Assembly: GCA_029940345.1 (NCBI GenBank)
Contig: JAOZRC010000433.1
Coordinates: 1-5,213, forward strand
DNA: 5,213 bases
Direction of reading: 5' to 3'
Source of the DNA: Desulfobacterales bacterium
GTDB lineage: Bacteria; Desulfobacterota; Desulfobacteria; Desulfobacterales; JAUCGF01
The position numbers and the translations under genes were made by a program. Below, piece after piece: positions 1 to 4,441 of this stretch. The notes under the pieces are model-generated. The model ran no database searches. It saw nothing but the letters and a program-made list of their open reading frames with translations, and was not told the origin of the DNA. Position 1 is the first letter of the stretch. Every line of letters begins with the position of its first letter.

Positions 1-17
1 CTGAGCTTTAAAAGTTC

Positions 18-37
18 GCCCTTTCAGGGCTTTTTTT
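18..37 (+). terminator. Rho-independent terminator of a gene left of the window
   Basis: A GCCCT/AGGGC stem (18-22 with 26-30) closes a TTC loop and runs straight into seven T (31-37), the standard intrinsic terminator form on the plus strand. Read on the minus strand the hairpin is followed only by a weak GAACTTTT, so rightward termination is the better reading. It presumably ends a plus-strand gene that lies before position 1. Confidence 0.75.
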
Positions 38-47
38 CATTAATCAT

Positions 48-138
48 CATTGACTATTATAACTGACTGATATTTTTGATCTAATCAATATTGTCACCTT
101 CGTAATCATCTGATTTCTGCCATTTTGGGAATGCACCC
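48..138. repeat. 91-bp direct repeat, copy 1
   Basis: By eye this stretch aligns without gaps to 4316-4406 in the same orientation, with 8 differences in 91 positions. Both copies keep an inverted repeat, TTGAT-N3-ATCAA, whose three central bases differ (CTA here, TGA in copy 2). Both also keep a perfect TATAAT on the minus strand (here 56-61 on the plus strand) and the edge TGGGAATGCACCC. Like copy 2, it lies just right of a hairpin and a T run. On the minus strand it also reads as protein (GAFPKWQKSD...), but here that frame has a stop at 81-83 that copy 2 lacks. The family and its function are not recognised. Confidence 0.85.
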
Positions 139-183
139 TCCAAGGATTTTGCTTTAAGTTTGCAGAAGAAGTAAAATGCACTT

Positions 184-411
184 TTAATCGTATTTTAAGA
201 TTTCCTTGCGTGGCCAAAGATATCCCGAAACAACAGACGCTGCATTACAAGCAATTTCCTTTATGGGATTATTTATCAAATACGCAAAGACCGCATAATT
301 GTAATCGCTGTTATGCACATGAAAAGGGACCCTAGACGTTGGCAAGACAGGATAATGCATTATTCTTTTAAAAAGTAATTCATAATACGGATAAATTGAT
401 TTAAAAGGAGG
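184..411 (-). pseudogene. Possible minus-strand gene remnant (unrecognised)
   Basis: The minus strand is open from 411 down to a TAA at 184-186, giving up to 75 codons; the only ATG is at 360, which would make 58 residues. Pieces such as YPYYELLFKRIMHYP and SGYLWPRKEIL look more protein-like than random AT-rich DNA. A second minus frame is open from 194 down to a TAG at 81-83 and holds AKSLEGAFPKWQKSDDYEGD, so one frameshift near 190 would join the two. There is no convincing ribosome-binding site before 360, and the upstream end is cut by a stop at 412-414, where the plus-strand hydratase gene begins. I do not recognise the family. A plus-strand frame over 188-295 is also open, so chance remains possible. 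Confidence 0.25.
339..366 (+). promoter_or_regulatory. Candidate promoter with central palindrome for the hydratase gene
   Basis: TTGGCA (339-344) and TATTCT (361-366) are separated by 16 bases, a plausible but imperfect sigma-70 pair about 50 bases before the start codon. The spacer and -10 contain a perfect 12-bp palindrome, ATAATGCATTAT (352-363), which extends to 349-366 with one mismatched pair. That placement would suit a repressor operator. A CATAAT at 381-386 is an alternative -10 but has no good -35 partner. Confidence 0.3.
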
Positions 412-416
412 TCAAT

Positions 417-1199
417 ATGGCAGAAGAAATTCTATTAGCAGAAGAAAAAAACGGTGTCATGCTTTTAACGCTGAACCGTCCGAAAATAATGAATTCATTT
501 GATTTCGCTTTACTGAAAGCACTTAAAGCGCGAATAGAAGCGTTGCGCTTTGACCCTGAAATCCGTGTGATTATTATCACCGGCGCGGGCGACAGGGCCT
601 TTTGCGCCGGCGCTGATCTGAAAGAGCGGGTGACATTAAGCCCGATGCAGGTCAAAGAATATATCTTTACGATACGCAATCTGTTCACATCAATTGAAAA
701 TCTGAACAAACCGGTGATTGCGGCGGTGAATGGAGCGGCGTTTGGCGGGGGCACGGAGTTGGCGCTGGCGTCTGATATCCGGATCGCATCAATGAACGCC
801 TCACTGGGACTGACCGAAACACGCCTGGCAATCATTCCCGGCGCTGGCGGCACCCAGCGATTGCCGCGCTTAATTGGCAAAGGCAAAGCCAAGGAATTGA
901 TTTTCACTGGCCGTCGGGTGGGTGCCGAGGAAGCGCTTCAGATTGGCCTTGTGAATCAGATTTGTGAAAAAGAGGAATTATTAAATAAAAGTTATGAAAT
1001 GGCGGCCATGATCTGTGAAGGAGGACCCATTGCTATCGAACAGGCCAAGTACGCTGTCAATTACGGTATGGAAACCGATCTGGCCACCGGACTGGCTATT
1101 GAATCCAATGCCTATTGGGTGACAATACCGACGCAAGACCGTTTGGAAGGGTTGGCTGCGTTTCGGGAAAAACGGAAACCGGTGTATAAAGGGGAGTAG
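417..1199 (+). CDS. Enoyl-CoA hydratase, AUH-like crotonase
   Basis: A complete 260-residue protein of normal crotonase length. The start is fixed by a strong AAAGGAGG (404-411) five bases before ATG. The oxyanion-hole segments are present: AFCAGADLKER around residue 66 and AAFGGGTELAL around Gly111. The two catalytic glutamates of enoyl-CoA hydratases appear as Glu114 (GGGTE) and Glu134 (GLTETRLAIIPGAGGTQRLPR), 20 residues apart as in the rat mitochondrial enzyme, so it should hydrate a 2-enoyl-CoA and not merely bind one. The ending TIPTQDRLEGLAAFREKRKP...YKGE and the GLTETRLAIIPG segment resemble the AUH / methylglutaconyl-CoA hydratase branch more than FadB-type hydratases (recalled, not searched). 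Possible substrates are therefore 3-methylglutaconyl-CoA (leucine breakdown) or crotonyl-CoA; sequence alone does not decide. It is cytosolic. No beta-oxidation or leucine-degradation genes lie beside it, and terminators on the right suggest a single-gene transcript. Confidence 0.93.
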   Translation: MAEEILLAEEKNGVMLLTLNRPKIMNSFDFALLKALKARIEALRFDPEIRVIIITGAGDRAFCAGADLKERVTLSPMQVKEYIFTIRNLFTSIENLNKPVIAAVNGAAFGGGTELALASDIRIASMNASLGLTETRLAIIPGAGGTQRLPRLIGKGKAKELIFTGRRVGAEEALQIGLVNQICEKEELLNKSYEMAAMICEGGPIAIEQAKYAVNYGMETDLATGLAIESNAYWVTIPTQDRLEGLAAFREKRKPVYKGE

Positions 1200-1218
1200 G
1201 GGTTCATCGTCGTCTTGT

Positions 1219-1250
1219 TTCCAACGCCGGAGCGTTAGAACGAGCTTTTT
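1219..1250 (+). repeat. Degenerate palindromic element, possible secondary terminator
   Basis: TTCCAACGC (1219-1227) and GCGTTAGAA (1232-1240) form an inverted repeat with 8 of 9 pairs around CGGA, followed by CGAGC and five T (1246-1250). The minus strand reads CTCGTTCTAACGCTCCGGCG, which resembles a family of intergenic palindromes of the CTCGTTCCCACGCTCCGGCG type that I recall from environmental bacteria, so this may be a decayed copy. The T tract lets it act as a weak terminator after the hydratase gene. Confidence 0.45.
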
Positions 1251-1252
1251 AT

Positions 1253-1275
1253 TTGGCCATTGGCCCAATTTTTTT
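1253..1275 (+). terminator. Rho-independent terminator after the hydratase gene
   Basis: GGCC (1255-1258) and GGCC (1262-1265) pair around an ATT loop. TT/AA extend the stem past one bulged C, and seven T follow (1269-1275). The stem is short but sits 54 bases past the hydratase stop and before the next transcription unit. Confidence 0.55.
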
Positions 1276-1367
1276 CAATAACAGTAAGTCATTAAATTTA
1301 ATATGTTTTGGTATGGCTTAATTGGCAGAAATACCATATTATAAATAGATTTCCTTGTGTGAAAAAT

Positions 1368-1535
1368 ATGAAAGCATCTATCATTAAAATTGGCAATTCT
1401 CAAGGAAACCGTATCCCAAAAACCATAATTACACAATGTGGTTTCGAAAACGAAGTAGAATTTGTAGTTCATAACAATGAACTTATTGTCAAATCCATGA
1501 AATCGACGCGTTATAATTCGGATATGTTCGATTGA
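1368..1535 (+). pseudogene. mazE: Truncated MazE-type antitoxin (AbrB-fold domain only)
   Basis: The 55-residue product begins MKASIIKIGNSQGNRIPK and continues through NEVEFVVHNNELIVKS, the swapped-hairpin AbrB/MazE DNA-binding domain. Full MazE proteins are about 75-85 residues and end in an acidic tail that wraps the MazF toxin; here the protein stops at NSDMFD, and neither reading frame after the stop restores a tail. No mazF follows. There is no Shine-Dalgarno before ATG 1368, and the hydrophobic residue usually found in GIRIPK is Asn14. The frame is open upstream to 1308, but those 20 residues are not MazE-like. A TGGTAT...ATACCA inverted repeat (1309-1314, 1331-1336) lies upstream and could be an old operator. 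It is probably a relic of a toxin-antitoxin module; residual DNA binding cannot be excluded. Confidence 0.7.
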
Positions 1536-1560
1536 CAAAGATTGAAATCAATGCTACCAA
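1532..1560 (+). promoter_or_regulatory. Candidate promoter of the thi operon
   Basis: A perfect TTGACA -35 (1532-1537) is 17 bases from TACCAA (1555-1560), a weak -10 helped by an extended TGC just before it (1552-1554). Transcription would start near 1567, a few bases before the riboswitch P1 helix at 1573, which is where such a promoter should lie. The -35 overlaps the TGA stop of the mazE remnant. An alternative is the perfect TATAAT at 1512-1517, whose best -35 (TTGTCA, 1486-1491) is 20 bases away. Confidence 0.55.
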
Positions 1561-1572
1561 AGCGGCCTTTAA

Positions 1573-1663
1573 TCACTGGGGGAGTCTGTCTTTAACGGCT
1601 GAGAGGAGGCCTGCGCCTCGACCCCTGGAACCTGCTCCGGATCATTCCGGCGAAGGGAAGTGG
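1573..1663 (+). promoter_or_regulatory. TPP riboswitch (THI-box) aptamer
   Basis: This is a complete thiamin pyrophosphate aptamer. P1 is UCACU (1573-1577) with AGUGG (1659-1663), and P2 is GGGG (1579-1582) with CCCC (1622-1625). P3 is AGUC (1583-1586) with GGCU (1597-1600), leading into the pyrimidine-binding CUGAGA (1599-1604). An optional P3a hairpin GAGGC/GCCUC spans 1606-1619. The second arm has UGGAACCUG (1626-1634), P4 CCU (1631-1633) with GGG (1655-1657), and P5 CCGG/CCGG around AUCAUU (1637-1650), followed by the conserved CGAAGGGAA. All conserved blocks of the family are present in order. It should sense TPP and repress the transporter genes that follow. Confidence 0.97.
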
Positions 1664-2466
1664 ACGCCATCGCTAAAAATCATTCGCTATCTTTTTCCCT
1701 TCTTTCCGAGCATAATACAAACAAGGGAATCTCCATACTCCGGGTTGTAAACCTAACGAAGCGCTTTGATGACCTCACTATCTTAGAAAATTTTAATTTA
1801 ACAGTTTCCCCCAACGGTTTCACGGTATTGATCGGGCCTTCCGGTTGCGGCAAAAGCACACTCTTCGATCTGCTCACCGGTGTTGTCCCCAAAGACAACG
1901 GCGCAATTACCTGGAATCAGCATCGGGTTGATCATGTGGGGCGTAACGCGGCCTATATGCAGCAAAAAGACTTACTGCTGCCATGGTTTTCACTATTGGA
2001 AAATGCCATGCTGCCGGCCCGTATCGGCAAAGCGGATAGGGTGAAATCCGAAATAAAAGCGCGGGGATTATTCGAACGTTTGGGCCTGGCGGGTTTTGAA
2101 AATTATCGTCCGGATAAAGTGTCCGGCGGCATGCGTCAGCGTTGCGCGTTGGTGCGCACCCTGATGTTTGAATATGACCTGGTGCTGTTGGATGAGCCGC
2201 TTTCCGCTTTGGACGCGATTACCCGTTACAGTTTGCAATCCCTCCTGCTTCTGCTTCAAAGCGATTTTGGCAAAAGTATTTTAATGATCACCCATGATAT
2301 TGAAGAGGCCCTGCTACTTGCCGATGAACTTATCGTTCTTACATCAGCGCCCATGCGAATCCGTCGTCGCTTCACGTTGGCAAGTCCGAAACCCCGTCGA
2401 ATGAATGATCCTTTTTTGATAGACTTAAAAGAGCATGTGCTTGAATTGTTACAGGAAGATTTATAA
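1660..2466 (+). CDS. thiZ: ABC transporter ATPase, thiamin-pyrimidine uptake (ThiZ-like)
   Basis: This is the cytoplasmic ATPase that would power import of a thiamin pyrimidine precursor. Numbering from GTG 1660: Walker A GPSGCGKST 59-67, Q-loop in YMQQKDLLLPW (about 101), signature VSGGMRQR 154-161, Walker B LVLLDEP 174-180, D-loop SALD 182-185, and H-loop His212. The QKDLLLPW segment and overall length fit the SsuB/TauB/ThiZ group; the TPP riboswitch and the NMT1-type binding protein downstream decide for ThiZ. The start is a problem. GTG 1660 lies inside riboswitch P1, has a purine tract only one base away, and adds about 25 residues unlike the family. Homology begins at ILRVVNLTKRF, where ATA 1735 sits six bases after AAGGGA. 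I give the longest frame with a canonical start, but the real product probably begins at 1735 (243 residues). It ends one base before the permease ATG, so the two are likely translationally coupled. Confidence 0.92.
   Translation: MDAIAKNHSLSFSLLSEHNTNKGISILRVVNLTKRFDDLTILENFNLTVSPNGFTVLIGPSGCGKSTLFDLLTGVVPKDNGAITWNQHRVDHVGRNAAYMQQKDLLLPWFSLLENAMLPARIGKADRVKSEIKARGLFERLGLAGFENYRPDKVSGGMRQRCALVRTLMFEYDLVLLDEPLSALDAITRYSLQSLLLLLQSDFGKSILMITHDIEEALLLADELIVLTSAPMRIRRRFTLASPKPRRMNDPFLIDLKEHVLELLQEDL
1694..1729 (+). promoter_or_regulatory. Putative riboswitch expression platform with mimicked Shine-Dalgarno
   Basis: The tract TTTCCCTTC (1694-1702) can pair in two exclusive ways. It pairs over nine positions, the last G-U, with GAAGGGAAG (1652-1660), the 3' strand of aptamer P4/P1. 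It also pairs over seven positions with AAGGGAA (1723-1729), the only good ribosome-binding site for the ATPase. With TPP bound the aptamer keeps its 3' strand, freeing the tract to mask the Shine-Dalgarno (off); without TPP the tract is taken by the aptamer strand and the site is open (on). No hairpin followed by a U run is seen, so control looks translational. Confidence 0.55.
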
Positions 2467-2467
2467 G

Positions 2468-3238
2468 ATGAAGTATCCGGCCGTTTTTTCGATGGCGGCG
2501 ATTTTGCTGTTTTTATTTCTGTGGGAAGGTGCCTGCCGGTATTACCAAGTGCAAGATTTTATTTTGCCAGTTCCCAGTCGAATCCTAACTGTGGCAATAA
2601 CTCGTTCGGCGCTTTTAGCGCCCCACGCTGGCGTCACGGCTTTGGAAGTGCTGGTGGGCATCCTGATTTCTCTGGCCGTAGCGGTACCCCTTGCCATCCT
2701 GATGTTCGCACATCCCTCCGTCGAAAAAGCGTTGTCACCCTTTTTGATCGCTTCGCAAGCGGTGCCTGTTTTTGCAATTGCGCCGCTTTTGGTGGTCTGG
2801 CTAGGGTACGGCATGGCCAGCAAAGTGTTAATGGCTGCTGTGATTATATTTTTCCCGATTACGGTGAATCTTTTGCAAGGCTTTAAGAGTTGTGATCGTG
2901 AGTATCGTGTCTTGTTTAAACTCATGGGAGCTGACTTTTGGCAAAGTTTACGACTTCTTTTGTGGCCGTGGGCGCTGCCTCATTTCTTTGCCGGTCTGAA
3001 AGTCGGCGTGGCTGTGGCTACTATCGGCGCCGTTATTGGCGAATGGGTGGGCGCTCAAAAAGGTCTGGGCTTTCTGATGATTCAGTTTAACGCCCGGTTG
3101 CAAACGGATCTGGTGTTTGCCGCAATTTTATGGCTTTCCCTAATGGGGATAATTTTGTGGTTTATTGTCGGATGGTTAGAAAATAAAATAGTGCGATGGA
3201 AATTTGAAAATAAAATACCAGAAAAGGATAGAAACTGA
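2468..3238 (+). CDS. thiX: ABC transporter permease, thiamin-pyrimidine uptake (ThiX-like)
   Basis: A 256-residue inner-membrane protein forming the channel half of the importer, probably as a homodimer. Hydrophobic segments lie near residues 5-19, 58-80, 91-113, 117-138, 175-195 and 215-236, six in all as in the BPD permease family. The cytoplasmic EAA loop, which docks on the ATPase, is around 145-171, with the conserved Gly at 154 (KLMGADFWQSLRLLLWPWALP). The segment PHAGVTALEVLVGILIS is typical of SsuC/TauC/ThiX-type permeases. I chose ATG 2468, right after the ATPase stop and 11 bases past AGGA (2453-2456), over an in-frame GTG at 2435 that would overlap the ATPase and add a polar stretch before the first membrane segment. 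Its TGA shares a base with the ATG of the next gene. The SsuC-like fold alone would not give the substrate; the riboswitch and binding protein do. Confidence 0.92.
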   Translation: MKYPAVFSMAAILLFLFLWEGACRYYQVQDFILPVPSRILTVAITRSALLAPHAGVTALEVLVGILISLAVAVPLAILMFAHPSVEKALSPFLIASQAVPVFAIAPLLVVWLGYGMASKVLMAAVIIFFPITVNLLQGFKSCDREYRVLFKLMGADFWQSLRLLLWPWALPHFFAGLKVGVAVATIGAVIGEWVGAQKGLGFLMIQFNARLQTDLVFAAILWLSLMGIILWFIVGWLENKIVRWKFENKIPEKDRN

Positions 3239-4182
3239 TGAAAAATGTAAAACGGTTTATATTAACAGGAATTTTGGCTGTCATGTTAGCCAGTCCGGCA
3301 GCGGCGCAAGACAAGCTGACTTTAATGTTGGATTGGTTTCCCAATGTCGATCATTTGCCCATCTATGTGGCCCAACAACGGGGGATGTTTGCCGAGCAGA
3401 GACTGAAAGTCAATATTATCAGTCCGTCGGGAACATCCGACGCTCTCAAATTGGCCGCCGCCGGTAAAGCTGATATCGCCATTTCATACCAGCCGCAAAC
3501 CATCATGGCCGCTTCTCGGGGAATTAAAATTATGGCCATTGGCCGATTGGTGGCACATCCGTTAACGACGCTGCTTTTTTTGAAAGATAAAGGGATTAAA
3601 ACGCCTCAGGATCTGACGGGCAAACGGATCGGTTATACGGTGCCCGGTCTGATGGATGTGCTTCTTGCCGCTTTTGCCAAACTCAATCATATCGAAAATT
3701 ATACGGCCATCAATGTGGGCTTTGCCATTGTGCCATCTTTGACCGCTAACAAAGTTGACGCCGTCATGGGACCTTTTAAAACTTATGAAACAGTGACAAT
3801 GGCGCAAAAAGGCATTTTGGCGGACTACTTTGAACTTGAAAAATACGGCATCCCCGATTATGATGAATTGGTGTTTGTCAGCAGCCCGGCAATATTAGAA
3901 AAAAAGGAAAAAACGCTTGCCAAGTTCATCAATATCATCGGAAAGGCGATGACGCTAATGCACGCTGATCCTAATCTGGCGTTGAACGATTATCTCAAGG
4001 CCGTTCCTGAAGCGGACCCTAAAATCGAAACTGCCGCCTTTAAATTAACATTACCTTATTATGCGAAAACGCAACAATTTGACAACTGCCGCTGGCAAAC
4101 ATTTGCTGATTTTGCGTTGAAACATGGGTTGATCGAAAAAGCGGTGGACACTCAGGCGATCATTTGGGGCAAGATGCGTTAA
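3238..4182 (+). CDS. thiY: Periplasmic thiamin-pyrimidine binding protein, NMT1/THI5 family (ThiY-like)
   Basis: A 314-residue solute-binding protein expected to deliver HMP or a related pyrimidine such as formylaminopyrimidine to the ThiX/ThiZ complex. Residues 1-23 are a Sec signal peptide (basic KNVKR, hydrophobic core, SPAAA) with likely cleavage after Ala23. There is no lipobox Cys, so it is soluble in the periplasm. The mature part has the family pattern: LDWFPNVDHLPIYVAQQRGMF (31-51), the GKADIAISYQPQ segment (76-87), KTPQDLTGKRIGY (121-133), NKVDAVMG (171-178), and YGIPDYDELVFV (203-214). It lacks the cysteine-rich motif of yeast THI5 enzymes (its only Cys is 284), so transport and not pyrimidine synthesis is the sensible role. 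The start overlaps the permease stop (TGATG), with AAAGGA about ten bases upstream. Salvage of HMP versus formylaminopyrimidine cannot be told from sequence here. Confidence 0.92.
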   Translation: MKNVKRFILTGILAVMLASPAAAQDKLTLMLDWFPNVDHLPIYVAQQRGMFAEQRLKVNIISPSGTSDALKLAAAGKADIAISYQPQTIMAASRGIKIMAIGRLVAHPLTTLLFLKDKGIKTPQDLTGKRIGYTVPGLMDVLLAAFAKLNHIENYTAINVGFAIVPSLTANKVDAVMGPFKTYETVTMAQKGILADYFELEKYGIPDYDELVFVSSPAILEKKEKTLAKFINIIGKAMTLMHADPNLALNDYLKAVPEADPKIETAAFKLTLPYYAKTQQFDNCRWQTFADFALKHGLIEKAVDTQAIIWGKMR

Positions 4183-4271
4183 TGACTGTGAAAATTAACG
4201 GTGAAAGTGGAACCTTAACCGACAATAATTTCATGGGGGAGGTTATGCCGCAGAGCGGCAAAGTGATATAG
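4182..4271 (+). CDS. Short frame at operon end, possible truncated ThiS
   Basis: ATG 4182 shares its A with the thiY stop (TAATG), the same stop-start coupling used within the operon. The 29-residue frame begins MTVKINGESGTLTDNNF. The pattern x-V-K-I-N-G-E-x-x-x-L matches the first beta hairpin of ThiS/MoaD-type sulfur carriers, but a full ThiS is about 65 residues and ends in GG. From about codon 20 the frame is encoded by the double-hairpin repeat (4246-4291) and stops at TAG 4269-4271. My reading is that a thiS-like fourth gene was truncated when the repeat arrived. The match is only about a dozen residues long, so it may be chance. It is unlikely to be functional. Confidence 0.3.
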   Translation: MTVKINGESGTLTDNNFMGEVMPQSGKVI

Positions 4272-4291
4272 CCTGGGGTTTCAACCCCAGG
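4246..4291 (+). repeat. Double-hairpin palindromic element (REP-like)
   Basis: Two perfect hairpins stand 11 bases apart. TGCCGC/GCGGCA closes an AGA loop (4246-4260). CCTGGGGTT (4272-4280) and AACCCCAGG (4283-4291) pair around TC. The paired GC-rich palindromes with a fixed linker look like repetitive intergenic elements; I recall similar GCCGCAGAGCGGCA...GGGGTTTCAACCCC pairs elsewhere but cannot verify that here. It may also help end the thi transcript, although the nearest T run (4306-4311) is about 14 bases past the stem, too far for a classic terminator. Confidence 0.6.
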
Positions 4292-4315
4292 TTTATGATA
4301 ATATATTTTTTGCGC

Positions 4316-4406
4316 CATTGACTATTATAACTGGCTGATATTTTTGATTGAATCAATATTGCTTCCTTCGAAATTATCTGATTTCTGCCATTTTGGGAAT
4401 GCACCC
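4316..4406. repeat. 91-bp direct repeat, copy 2
   Basis: This copy aligns over its full length with 48-138 (83 of 91 identical, no gaps). It follows a GC hairpin and a six-T run (4306-4311), repeating the arrangement of copy 1. On the minus strand it is open: GAFPKWQKSDNFEGSNID, then SIKNISQL, then TAA-TAG. This frame is the same as that of the binding-protein gene whose stop is at 4442-4444, so it could be read as a detached C-terminal extension. The eight differences fall evenly over codon positions, which argues against protein-level selection. Confidence 0.85.
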
Positions 4407-4441
4407 ACTTGAAACTGACGAGTATTCTTACTTAAAGCCTT

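Noticed and set aside
188..295. Plus-strand open frame in the leader (RGQRYPETTDAALQAISF...)
   Set aside because: It has no start codon with a ribosome-binding site, stops at TAA 293-295 and overlaps the longer minus-strand frame. Kept only as a reason for caution about the remnant call.
339..360. Possible sigma-54 promoter (TGGCA...ATGCA)
   Set aside because: The GG and GC elements are 14 bases apart, not the required 10.
401..907. 168-codon minus-strand open frame opposite the hydratase gene
   Set aside because: It lies antisense to an intact crotonase with all motifs, ends inside that gene's Shine-Dalgarno, and has a composition typical of a shadow frame.
1309..1336. TGGTAT...ATACCA inverted repeat upstream of the mazE remnant
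   Set aside because: Six-base arms with a 16-base gap are easily chance; mentioned only within the mazE entry as a possible old operator.
1532..1750. 72-codon plus-strand frame starting at TTG 1532
   Set aside because: It runs through the promoter and the entire TPP riboswitch; the sequence there is explained by RNA structure and the protein resembles nothing.
2542..2925. 127-codon minus-strand frame inside the permease
   Set aside because: The plus strand encodes a clear six-segment permease; this is a shadow, as is the 121-codon plus frame at 2521-2886.
3562..3807. 81-codon minus-strand frame inside the binding-protein gene
   Set aside because: Shadow of an intact NMT1/THI5-family gene in another frame.
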